Of a DNA stretch of 49,662 bases, positions 16,678-26,600 are shown piece after piece; positions within the stretch are counted from its first letter, which is position 1; every line of letters begins with the position of its first letter. The stretch comes from Planctomycetota bacterium. GTDB taxonomy: Bacteria; Planctomycetota; J058; JAJDCQ01. The stretch spans positions 1 to 49,662 of the forward strand of contig JAJDCQ010000092.1 in the NCBI GenBank assembly GCA_029260755.1. Direction: 5' to 3'. The translations under genes and the position numbers were made by a program. The notes under the pieces were generated by a model. It was not told the DNA's origin, did not search any database, and saw only the letters and a list, made by a program, of their open reading frames with translations.

Positions 16678-18531
16678 ATGCCCTCCCGAACGCCGCCCCG
16701 ACTCGCAACCCTCGGCCTCGCCCTCGCGCTGACCGCCCTCGGCTGCACGAGCGACCCGAGCACCACGCACAACGAGGGGAGCGCGTCCGCCGCGACGGCC
16801 ACCGCGGCCGAGGGGCCGAGCATCGCCTGGCGATCGTGGGGCGACGACGTCTTCGATCAGGCGCGCCGCGATGAGCGCCTCGTCCTGCTCCACCTCGGCG
16901 CGGTCTGGTGACACTGGTGCCACGTGATGGAGCACACCACCTACGAGGACCCCGCCGTCGTCGAGCTGATCGGCGCGTCGTTCCTCGCGGTGAAGGTCGA
17001 CCAGGACGCCCGCCCCGACATCTCCGCCCGCTACGAGGACTACGGCTGGCCGGCGACGATCATCTTCGACGGGGCGGGGACCGAGCTCGTCAAGTTCCGC
17101 GGCTACATCCCGCCGCCGCGGATGCGCTCGCTCCTCGCCGCGATCGTGGCGGACCCGACGCCCGGGCCGAGCGCCGCGCCGGCGCCTGCGATCACCGCGG
17201 GCGAGCAGACCGCGCTCGGCGACGAGCTCCGCGCCCGCCTCCTCGAGCGCTGGGCAGAGGGCTACGACCGCGAGCACGGCGGCTGGGGGACGATCCACAA
17301 GTTCATCGATCCGGCCGCGCTCGAGCTCGCCCTCCGCCGCGCCCGCGACGGGGACGAGCACGCCGAGGCGATGGCGCGCACCACCCTCGCGAACGCGCGC
17401 CGCCTCTTCGACCCGGCGTGGGGCGGCGTCTACCAGTACTCGCACGGCGGCGTCTGGGACAACCCGCACTTCGAGAAGATCATGCCGCTCCAGACGGCGA
17501 ACCTGCGCTCCTACGCCCTCGCGTTCGCCCAGTGGGGCGAGCCGGAGCACCGTGACGCGTGCGCCGAGGTCTTCCGATACCTCCGCGATCACCTCCGCCG
17601 CGACGACGGCGCCTTCTTCACGAGCCAGGACGCCGACCTGGTGAGGGGCGAGCACGCCGAGGGCTACTTCGCCCTCGACGACGAGGCGCGCCGCGCCCGC
17701 GGCGTCCCCGCGATCGACGAGCACGTCTACGCCCGCGAGAACGGCTGGGCGATCCGGGCGCTCTGCCTCCACCACGCCGCGACCGGCGAGGCCGCGCCGC
17801 TCGAGGCGGCCCTCGCGGCGGCCGAGGTGATCGTGGCCGAGCGCGCGCTCCCCGGCGGCGGCTTCCGCCACGGCGCGGCCGACGACCCGGCCGGGCCCTA
17901 CCTCGACGACACCCTCGCGATGGGGCGCGCGTTCCTCGCCCTCTACGAGGTGACCGCCGACCGCCGATGGCTGGCGCGGGCGATGGCCGCGGCCGACTTC
18001 ATCGACGCCCGGTTCGTCGCCCGCGACGGAGACGACGAGCCGGCCCCGGGCGTCCTCTCGGCGAGCCCTCGCCACGGCGCGGCCCTCGCCCCGGTCGTCC
18101 TCCTCGACCAGAACGTCGCCGTCGCCCGGTTCGCGAATCTCCTGCATCGCTACGGCGGAGACGATGCCCACCGCCGCCTCGCCGAGCACGCGATGCGCTG
18201 GCTCGCGACGCCGGCGGTCGCCCTCTCGCGGCGCGTGACGACGGCCGGGATGCTCCTCGCCGACGCCGAGCTTCGCGCCGACCCGATCCACGTCACGGTC
18301 GTCGCCGGCAAGACGGATGCGACCGCCGCCGCGCTCCAGCGCGCGGCGCTCCGCGCGCCGACGACCTACCGCCGGATCGAGTGGCTCGACCGCGCCGAGG
18401 GGCCGCTCCCCAACGACGACGTCCCCTACCCCGACCTCGAGGGCGCGGCCGCGTTCCTCTGCGCCGACGGCGCGTGCAGCCCGCCGCTGCGGGACGCGGC
18501 CCAGATCGCGCGACGGCTCGCCCCGAAGTAG
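16678..18531 (+). CDS. YyaL/SPATA20-type thioredoxin-fold lipoprotein, candidate selenoprotein (UGA at codon 78)
   Basis: The frame from ATG 16678 to the stop at 18531 encodes 617 residues if the TGA at 16909-16911 is read through. Residues 1-23 are a lipoprotein signal (TALGC, Cys23). Residues 45-165 are the DUF255 thioredoxin-like domain. The family motif CHWCHVMEH appears as [TGA]-H-W-C-H-V-M-E-H, with TGA exactly at the first cysteine and C81 retained. FLAVKVDQDARPDI and GYIPPPRM follow as in the family. Residues 175-617 are the six-hairpin barrel region typical of YyaL (GGWGTIHKF, GGVYQY, HFEKIMPLQTANL). Both sides of the TGA share one frame, codon use and homology, which argues for selenocysteine rather than decay. 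Truncated translation could alternatively start at GTG 16924 or ATG 16927, but that would lose the lipoprotein signal and half the active site. Family members are proposed redox or protein-folding factors; the substrate is unknown. Confidence 0.82.
16909..16911 (+). other. In-frame TGA, probable selenocysteine codon
   Basis: The TGA is codon 78, at the position of the nucleophilic cysteine of CHWC. Two weak downstream foldings are visible: TGGTG/CACCA (16915-16919 with 16935-16939) enclosing CCA/TGG with loop CGTGA, and GTG/CAC (16924-16926 with 16933-16935) with loop ATGGAG starting 16 bases after the TGA. Either could serve as a bacterial SECIS; neither was energy-tested. Confidence 0.7.
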
Positions 18532-18616
18532 AGACAGACCGAGGAGCGGGCCGCCGGAAGCGGTCGACCCCGGCGTCGTCTCTTTCCTTCGCGGCACGAG
18601 GCGATAGCCTGGACGC

Positions 18617-20167
18617 ATGCACGCCAGCTCCGGGAGCTCGCTCGCGTTCGTCCAGCTCGAGTGGACCGAGATCGGGATCGCGACCTTCGTCGGCCTGATC
18701 CTCACCGCCCTCGACGCCTACTGCATCATCCGCGCGATCACGAAGGGCCACGGCGTCAACGGGACCCTCGCCTGGGTCCTCGCGATCCTCGCCATCCCGC
18801 CGTTCGGCGCCGTCGCCTACCTCCTCCTCGCGAATCCCCGGATCAAGCGCACGACCCGCCGCAAGCGCGCCCAGGCGGCCCGGGTGAAGCCGGCGATCCG
18901 CAACCACCCCGGCCACGATCGAAACCCCGAGGCCGTCGATGCGGCGGTCGACGCGGTCGCCGCGAGCGAGGGCGCCGACCGGGCCTCGGCCGAGTGGCCG
19001 CTCTTCAAGCTCGCCACGCGCCTGACCGGCCTGCCGCCGACGACCGGGAACGAGGTCGAGCTCCTCGCGGAGGACGCGACCGCGTTCGATCGGATGGAGT
19101 CGGCGATGAACGACGCCCAGAAGAGCATCTGGGCGGAGTACTACATCATCCGGCGCGACGAGACCGGCGCCCGCTTCCTCGACATCCTCTGCGACCGCGC
19201 CAAGGCAGGCGTCGAGGTTCGCCTCATCTACGACTCGGTCGGCTCGTTCAGCATCGACACGAATCGCCTCAGCCGGATCCGCGCCGCCGGCGGCCACGTC
19301 GCCGAGTTCCTCCCGGCCAACCCGCTCCGCCGGCGGTGGGCGATCCACCTGCGCAACCACCGGAAGGTCATCGTGATCGACGGAACGGCGGGCTTCGTCG
19401 GCGGCATGAACGTCGGCGACGAGTACTCCGGGCTCGCGCGGCGACGGGGCGCCGCCTACTACTACCGCGACACCCACCTCTCCGTCCGCGGCCCGGCCGT
19501 GGCGGGCCTCGCCCAGACGTTCGCGGAGGACTGGGCGTTCGCGGCCGACCGCGACCCGGAGGTCCAGGGGGATCAGATCCTCGAGCCGCCCCCGCCGCCG
19601 CCCCCGCTCGAGGGCGCCACCGTCAAGGTCGCGATCGTCCCGAGCGGGCCCGACCAGCTCCACAACGCGAGCGGAGCCGTCTATCTCCGCGGCCTCGGCG
19701 CCGCGCAGAGTCGGATCTTCCTCTCGAGCCCCTACTTCGTCCCCGACGAGGCGATCCTCCGGACGCTGATCAACGCCGGGCTCGCCGGCGTCGACGTCCG
19801 CGTCCTCCTCCCGAAGGAGTGCGACGTCCGGATCGTCGGCCTGGCCGCGAGGTTCTACTACGACCGCCTCATCGAGGCCGGCGTCCGCGTCTTCGAGTAT
19901 CAGCCGTCGATGCACCACGCCAAGACGGTCGTCGTCGACGGCGCCTGGGGCATCGTCGGCTCGGCGAACATCGACGTCCGGAGCTTCCGCCTCAACTTCG
20001 AGATCGGCGCCCTCGTCGCGTCGACGGAGTTCGCCAAGGGGATGGAGGACCGCTTCCTCGAGGATCTCGACAAGAGCGTCGAGATCACCCGCGCGATCCT
20101 GAAGACGCGCTCCCGAGGGGCGCGCCTCGTCTACGGCGCCGCGCGCCTCCTCGCGCCGCTGCTCTGA
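18617..20167 (+). CDS. cls: Cardiolipin synthase (phospholipase D family)
   Basis: This 516-residue protein joins two phosphatidylglycerols, or a related pair, into cardiolipin at the inner membrane. Two N-terminal membrane helices (about 19-41 and 50-72) carry the PPFGAVAYLLLANPRIKR segment of the ClsA type. Two HKD motifs are complete: H248-x-K250-x4-D255 (NHRKVIVIDG), and H434-x-K436-x4-D441 (HHAKTVVVDG) followed by GSANIDVRSFRLNFE. A proline run (324-330) links the halves. Length matches bacterial ClsA (about 480-510). It stands 85 bases downstream of the thioredoxin-fold gene and is convergent with the kinase gene ending at 20204. Confidence 0.93.
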   Translation: MHASSGSSLAFVQLEWTEIGIATFVGLILTALDAYCIIRAITKGHGVNGTLAWVLAILAIPPFGAVAYLLLANPRIKRTTRRKRAQAARVKPAIRNHPGHDRNPEAVDAAVDAVAASEGADRASAEWPLFKLATRLTGLPPTTGNEVELLAEDATAFDRMESAMNDAQKSIWAEYYIIRRDETGARFLDILCDRAKAGVEVRLIYDSVGSFSIDTNRLSRIRAAGGHVAEFLPANPLRRRWAIHLRNHRKVIVIDGTAGFVGGMNVGDEYSGLARRRGAAYYYRDTHLSVRGPAVAGLAQTFAEDWAFAADRDPEVQGDQILEPPPPPPPLEGATVKVAIVPSGPDQLHNASGAVYLRGLGAAQSRIFLSSPYFVPDEAILRTLINAGLAGVDVRVLLPKECDVRIVGLAARFYYDRLIEAGVRVFEYQPSMHHAKTVVVDGAWGIVGSANIDVRSFRLNFEIGALVASTEFAKGMEDRFLEDLDKSVEITRAILKTRSRGARLVYGAARLLAPLL

Positions 20168-20203
20168 GCCTCGAGGCGATCGCCATCGAGCGGGCCATCA
20201 GCT

Positions 20204-23200
20204 TCACCGCTCGCCCAGTCGACCCATCCGGATCGCCGCGAACTGCCAGTGCGGTTCATCTCGCCGCTCCTCGGCGAGCGCCGCGGCGTAGTGCCCGGCC
20301 GCCTCGTCACGCCTCCCGGCGCGCTCCGCCTCGTGGCCGAGAATCGTCCACACCTGACAGCGGCTGGCCTCGCCGTCCCCACCCAGCTCGTCGACCGCCT
20401 CCAGCAGGGCCTCCGCGTCGAGGTCGCCTCGGAGGTAGCGCGCGAGCGCGCCAAGCAGCCCGTCCGGCTCACCGAGACGAGCGACGGGCGCGTGACCGAT
20501 CCGAACGAGCCACACGCTCGGCCACCCGCTGTCACTCCGGGCCGCGGCCGCCCTCTCGAACGCCTCCGCAGCCTCGTCCTCTCGACCGAGCGCGGCCAGG
20601 ATCACCCCCTGGAAGTACAGGCTCTCGTATCGATCGTCCAGCCGCCGGAGCTCGGCGACATCGGCGAGCGCCCCCTCGTCGTCGCCGATCGCCGCGCGCG
20701 AGTAGGCTCGCTCGCGCCGTGCCATGGGGTAGTCCGGTGCCATCGCGATGACGGCTCCGAAGTCCTCGATCGCCGACACGTGGCGGCCGAGCTCCGCCTT
20801 CAACATCCCGATCACCTGCACGATCGTTGGCTCGTCGGGGTCGCGCTCGCGGGCGAGCTCGAAATCGGCGATCGCCCCCTCGCGATCCCCGAGGCGCCGA
20901 CGCGCGTAGGCTCGTTCGACCCACCCGTCGATCGCGTCGGGAGCCAGCTCGATCGCGCGGGTCGCGGCGCTCCGCGCTCCCGACGGGTCCCCGTTCTTGC
21001 GACGGCAGCGAGCGAGCAAGACGTGGTTCATCGGCCCCTCGGGGTCGAGAGCGATGAGCCGCTCGAGGGCGGCGACGGCCTCGGCGAAGCGCCCGACTTG
21101 CTCGAACGCCCTCGCCCGGCCCTCGAGCACGTTGAGCGAGTTGCCATCCAGTGCGAACGCTCGGTCGAGATCCGCGAGCGCCCCCTTCGGATCACCCCCT
21201 TCGAGCCGGGAAAGTCCTCGTCTTGCCCACGCGCTCGCAAGCTCCGGGTCGAGCTCGATCGCCCGGGTCGCGTCGGCGATCGCTCCGTCGAGATCCCCGA
21301 GGCGGTACCGCACTCCTGCACGGGTGGACCATGTGACGGCCCCCGTCGGGTCGAACGCGATCGCGCGGTCGTATGCCCGGAGCGCCTCGGTCTGTCGACC
21401 GAGGCGCTCGAAGGCCACGCCGAGGTTCCTCCACGCCGCGATCTGACCCGCGTCCAGCTCGATCGCCCGGCGCGCATCAGCGATCGCGCCCTCCGGGTCG
21501 CCGGCCGCGAGTCGTACGGAGCAGCGATTGACCCAGGCCATGACCAGGGTCGGGTCCAGCTCGAGCGCCCGATTCAGCTCCGCCCTGGCCAGGCCCAGCT
21601 CGCCCCCCCGCTGCTGAACGACCGCGAGGTTGGCTCGGTGAGTCGCCACGTCCGGCTCGAGCTCGATCGCGCGACCGTAGGCCCATGCCGCCGCCTCGAG
21701 GCGGCCGCTCTCGCGCTCGAGATGGCCGGTCACGACCCAGACGCTCGCGACCGACGGCGCCAGCGCCCGCGCCCGATCGAGATCACCTCGCGCCGCATCG
21801 ACCTCGCCCCGAACGAGAAGCCATCGCCCTCGAAGCAGACGCACCTCGAAGTCGTCGGGCGCGAGCGCGAGCGCCCGCCCCGCGGCTTCGATCGCACCGT
21901 CGTCGTCTCCGGCATCTTTCAACAGCAAGGAACGAGTGGTCCAGGCCGAGGCGAGAAGCGGGTCCAGCGCCAGAGCACGCTCCACGTCGGCTCGCGCCCC
22001 CTCGAGGTCTCCCCGGAGACGCCGGACCCGCGCCCGAGCGCTCCTCGAGGCGGCGTGGTCCGGATCGAGCGCGATAGCCCGGTCGAGGTCCACTCGCGCT
22101 CCGTCGAGGTCCCCTCGCTCGAGACGAAGGCCCGCTCGGAGGCGCCACACGAGGGGACTCTCCGCATCGAGCTCGACCGCCCGATCCGCATCGGCGAGGG
22201 CGCCTTCGAGGTCCCCGGCGAGTCTCCTGGCCGATAGACGCGCAATGTGGCCCTCGACTCGCTCGGGGCTCGACGAGACGACGACATCGGCCTCGGCCAG
22301 CGCCTGGTCGCTTTCGCCGAGCGCTGCCCACGCGATGACCCGGAGCGCGCGAGCCACGACGTCGTGGGGATCGGCCTCGATCGCGCGGTCGAGCTCCTCG
22401 AGCGCATCGCGTGGCCGAAAGTCCAGGAGCGCGCGCTCGACGCGACTCAGCTCGGGACTCACGACCCCGAACGCGCCGGCCGAGCGCAGCAGTTCGGCCG
22501 CTCTCGGATCGATCTCGCGAGCCTCCGCTCGCTGCTTCGGTGCGTCGGTGGAGGTGCCGGGGTCGGATGTCGCCGGGCCCAACCCGTCGCCGGCCTCCGT
22601 CCGGATCGGACGCTCGCGGTCGCTCGCCTGCGGTGCGTTCCGGTCGAGGGCGACGACCCCGACCGCGACGGTCGCGATGACCACGATCAGGGCGACGATC
22701 GGGCCGAGCCGAGCCCGGGAGCGCGCCTCCCGATCCGGGAGACCGACGGCCTCGCCGGCGAGGAACCGCTCGAGGACGTCCGCGACCTCCTCCGCGCTGA
22801 CGGGCCGGTCGTCCGGCTCCTTCTCGAGGCAGCGCAGACAGAGCCGCTCGAGGTCGACGGGGACGGTCGGATCGATCGTCCGCGGCGGCGTCGGGTCGTC
22901 GAAGAGGACCTTCTTGATGATCTCGAACGGGCCGTGTCCCTCGAACGGTGGTCGCCCGACGAGCCCCCAGTACAGCGTCGCGCCGATGCTCCAGATGTCG
23001 GTCGCGGGCCCGCGCGCCTTCTCCCCCGAGGACTGCTCGGGCGACATGAAGGACGGCGTGCCGAGGACGTCGCCCGTGCCGGTCAGGCTGTCGTTCGCGA
23101 CCACGTCGTAGGCGAGGCCGAAGTCGGTCACCCGGACGCGGTCATCCGCGTCGACCAGGACGTTCTCGGGCTTGAGGTCTCGATGGATCACCCCGTGCTC

Positions 23201-23563
23201 ATGTCCGAAGTGCACGGCGCGCGCCACGTCTCGGACGATCTCCGCGAGGCGCCGGGTGGAGAGGCGACGAGCACGTCGGAGCTCATCGAGGGTCCGTCCG
23301 GAGACGAGCTCGAGCACGACGAACGGACCGGCGGGATCGGAGCCGACCGAGTGTACCTCGACGATGCCCGGATGACGGAGCCGGGCGGCGGCGCGAACCT
23401 CCGTGAGGAAGCGCGCCCGGACGGCGGGATCCGCCGCCTTCGCATCGTGCATCAGCTTGACAGCGACGTCCCGACCGGCCCGCGGATCGAACGCTCGGAA
23501 CACGACCCCCATCCCGCCTCGGCCGAGCTCGTCCCGGATCTCGTACCGACCGATCCTTCTCAC
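20204..23563 (-). CDS. Ser/Thr protein kinase with long TPR array (first tandem copy)
   Basis: This 1119-residue protein has a Hanks-type kinase domain at about residues 5-270: glycine loop GRGGMGVV, VAVK lysine, HRDLKPEN catalytic loop, TDFGLA, and GTPSFMSPEQ in the activation segment. All catalytic residues are present, so it should be active. A membrane helix (about 290-312, PIVALIVVIATVAVGVVALD) separates it from roughly twenty TPR units (about 375-1110) with recurring RAIELDP motifs. The TPR region would lie outside the cytoplasmic membrane if the kinase is inside. It is 46 bases downstream of a paralogue on the same strand, forming a probable operon. Targets are unknown. Confidence 0.92.
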   Translation of the reverse strand: MRRIGRYEIRDELGRGGMGVVFRAFDPRAGRDVAVKLMHDAKAADPAVRARFLTEVRAAARLRHPGIVEVHSVGSDPAGPFVVLELVSGRTLDELRRARRLSTRRLAEIVRDVARAVHFGHEHGVIHRDLKPENVLVDADDRVRVTDFGLAYDVVANDSLTGTGDVLGTPSFMSPEQSSGEKARGPATDIWSIGATLYWGLVGRPPFEGHGPFEIIKKVLFDDPTPPRTIDPTVPVDLERLCLRCLEKEPDDRPVSAEEVADVLERFLAGEAVGLPDREARSRARLGPIVALIVVIATVAVGVVALDRNAPQASDRERPIRTEAGDGLGPATSDPGTSTDAPKQRAEAREIDPRAAELLRSAGAFGVVSPELSRVERALLDFRPRDALEELDRAIEADPHDVVARALRVIAWAALGESDQALAEADVVVSSSPERVEGHIARLSARRLAGDLEGALADADRAVELDAESPLVWRLRAGLRLERGDLDGARVDLDRAIALDPDHAASRSARARVRRLRGDLEGARADVERALALDPLLASAWTTRSLLLKDAGDDDGAIEAAGRALALAPDDFEVRLLRGRWLLVRGEVDAARGDLDRARALAPSVASVWVVTGHLERESGRLEAAAWAYGRAIELEPDVATHRANLAVVQQRGGELGLARAELNRALELDPTLVMAWVNRCSVRLAAGDPEGAIADARRAIELDAGQIAAWRNLGVAFERLGRQTEALRAYDRAIAFDPTGAVTWSTRAGVRYRLGDLDGAIADATRAIELDPELASAWARRGLSRLEGGDPKGALADLDRAFALDGNSLNVLEGRARAFEQVGRFAEAVAALERLIALDPEGPMNHVLLARCRRKNGDPSGARSAATRAIELAPDAIDGWVERAYARRRLGDREGAIADFELARERDPDEPTIVQVIGMLKAELGRHVSAIEDFGAVIAMAPDYPMARRERAYSRAAIGDDEGALADVAELRRLDDRYESLYFQGVILAALGREDEAAEAFERAAAARSDSGWPSVWLVRIGHAPVARLGEPDGLLGALARYLRGDLDAEALLEAVDELGGDGEASRCQVWTILGHEAERAGRRDEAAGHYAAALAEERRDEPHWQFAAIRMGRLGER

Positions 23564-23609
23564 GGCCGGAGGGTTCCCGGGTCGGACGGGCTCGACGCGC
23601 GAAGCGAGA

Positions 23610-26600
23610 TCACCGGGCCGCTCCGAGCTTGCGAAGGCGGATCACCGCGAAGCGCCAGTGCCAGTCCTCGCGCTGATCCTCCTTCACCGAGGCTCGGTAG
23701 CGGGCGATCGCTTCGTCGCGATCACCGGCGCGCTCGGCCGCGAAGGCGAGGATCGCCTCGACCTCGCACCGGTTCGCCGCGCGAGCGTCATCGTCGTCGG
23801 CGACCTCTTGCGCCGCCTTCAGCAACGCGTCGGGGTCGAGCTCGCCGGCGTGGTGGCGCCCGATCACGCCGAGCACCCCCTCCTCGCCCTCGAGGAGGTC
23901 GGCCGCGGCGCGCCCGAGCCGGATGAGCCAGGCGTTCGCCCACCCGCTGCCCGTGCCCACCGCGTTCGCCCGCTCGAACGCGCGCACGGCGTCGTCCTCG
24001 CGGTCGAGCGCCACCAGGATCACGCCGCGGGCGTAGTGGATCCAGAACCCGCCGTCGAGCCGGCCGAGCTCCTCGACGTCGCGGACGGCCCCCTCCTCGT
24101 CCCCGACGACGGCGCGGGAGAACGCTCGATCGCGCCACGGCAGGGGGTAGTCGGGCTGCATCCGGATCACGACGCCGAAGTCCTCGATCGCCTCGGCGTG
24201 GCGGCCGAGCTCGGCCCGGGTCATCCCGATGACCTGCACGATCGAGGCCTGCTCGGTGTCGATCTCGCGCGCCCGCTCGAAGTCGGCGATCGCCCCCTCG
24301 AGGTCCCCGAGCTCCCTCCGCGCGTAGGCGCGCTCGACCCAGCCGTCGATCGCCCCGGGCGCGAGCTCGATCGCGCGGTTCGCCGCGTCGCGGGCCGCCT
24401 CGAGCTGCTCGTCCTTGCGGAGGCACCGGGCGAGGTCGACCTGGTGGAGCGCGGCGTCCGGCTTCAGCCCGGCGAGGCGCTCGAGGTCGACGATCGCGTC
24501 GTCGAAGCGCCCGAGCCTCTCGAACGCCAGCGCCCGGTACTCGAGCGCGACCGTCCGGTTCGGGGCGAGGTCGAGCGCCCGGCCGAGGTCGGCGACCGCT
24601 CCCTCGGGGTCGCCCGACTGAACCCGGCCGATCCCGCGGCTGACCCACGCCGTGATCGCGCGCGGGTCGAGCTCGACCGCCCGGTCCGCGTCGGCGATCG
24701 CCCCGGCGAAGTCGTCCCTGGCGATCCGGGCGCTCGCCCGCGCGCTCCAGGCCTCGACCATCATCGGCTCGTGCTCGATCGCGCGGTCGAACGCCTCGAT
24801 CCCCTCGTCCGTCCGCTTCAGGCTTCGGAGCGCGACGCCGAGGTTGTACCAGCCGCGCCCCTCGCCGGCATCGATCTCGATCGCGCGACGCGCGTCGGCG
24901 ATCGCCCCCTCGAAGTCCTCGGCCGAGAACCGGATCGAGCTCCGGTTCACCCAGGACGATGCCCGGGTCGGCTCGAGCTCGATCGCCCGGTCGGCTGCGA
25001 GCCGCGCCGCCGCCAGCTCGCCGCGCCGCTGGAGCACCAGCGCGAGGCTCATGTGACGGTGGGAGCTCCCCGGCGAGAGCTCCACCGCCCGCTCGTGGGC
25101 GGCGAGGGCGGCGTCCAGGTTCTCCCGGCGCCCCTCGAGCTGCCCGATCGCCTCCCAGACGAACGCCGAGTCCGGCGCGATCTCGCGGGCCCGCTCGAGG
25201 TCGGTGGCCGCCGCCTCGACCTCGCCCTGCGCGAGGAGCGCCCGACCGCGGACGAGGCGCCCGTCGAGATCGTCGGGGCGGAGCTCGAGGGCGCGGCCGG
25301 CGTCGGCGACCGCGCCGGCGAAGTCCCCCTCCTCGATCCGGTCGAGGGCGCGCGCCGTCCACGCCGACGCGTAGCGCGGATCGAGCTCGAGGGCGCGCTC
25401 GAGGTCGGCGCGCCCTCCGGCGCGGTCCCCGGCGAGCCGGCGGATGCGCGCGCGGAGCACCCGCGCCTGGACGTCGTCGGGGTCGAGCTCGATCGCCTCG
25501 TCGATGTCGGCGCGCGCCTGCTCGAACCGGCCGAGCTCGGAGAGCGCCCGGGCGCGAGCCGTCCACGCGGTCGGCTCGCGCGCGTCGAGCGAGAGGGCGC
25601 GCTCCGCGTCGTCGAGCGATCCGGCCACGTTGCCGGTGGCGAGCCGGATCACGGACCGCGAGATGTAGACCGTCGCCTGACCCGGAGCGACCGCGACCGC
25701 CGCCTGCGCCTCCGCGAGCGCCCGGTCGATCTCGCCCAGGGCGTGCCACGCGACCACGCGGAGCTTTCGCGCGTCGAGGTTGCCGGGATCGATCGCGACG
25801 GCCCGCTCGAGCTGCTCGAGCGCCTCGTGCGGTCGCCCCCGCGCCATCGCCAGGTCCGCCAGCCCGACCCGGACGACGGCCGAGCGCGGCGCCGCCTCGA
25901 GCGCGCGGAGGAGGTCGACCTCCGCCGCCTCGAGCTCGCCCTGCCGCAGACGAAGTCGGCCCCGGTGGACGAGCCGGTCCGGCGCCGAGACGTCGTCGCC
26001 GCTCTCCTCGATCACCCGCTCGATGAAGTAGGCCGTCCGCCGAGCGAAGCTGCCGCTCCGGCCGAAGCGGCTCCGCCCGGCCTCGATGAGCTCGAGGCCC
26101 CGCTCCCCGCCGAGCAGGCCGAGCGAGACGCCGGCGACCGCCGCGCGCTCCTCGTCGTGCTCGGCGACGATGTAGCGCGCGAGCGCGTCGAGGGCGACCT
26201 CGCGGATCGCGAGCCGGCCGAGCGCCTCGGCGCAGAGGCGCGCCGTGACGATGCCCGCCCGTCCCAGGCGTCGCTCCTGGGCGGCGGCCAGGACGTCGGC
26301 GAGCCCGAGCTCGGTGTCGCCGCCGAAGCGGGAGCGCCCGCGGACGAGGCGCCGCACCAGCCGCTCCCCCGCCGTCGTGACGACCCGGAGCGTCGAGCGG
26401 TCGTCGGTGACCTCGGGCGGCGCGTCGAGCGGCCACGCCAGGTAGCGATCGATCGCGGCGGCCAGCCCCGCGACCTCGACCTCTCCGGCGGCCGCCTCGT
26501 CCGGCGTCGGCCGCGCGGCCGAGAGGAGCTCGGCCCGGGTCGCGCCGTGGAGCTCCCCGGTGATCGCGTCGAGGGCCGCGACGATGAGCTCGACCGTCTG

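Noticed and set aside
16909..16911. TGA as a simple nonsense mutation making a pseudogene
   Set aside because: It is the only disruption in over 1.8 kb and falls exactly on a catalytic cysteine position. Not fully excluded without the selenocysteine machinery.
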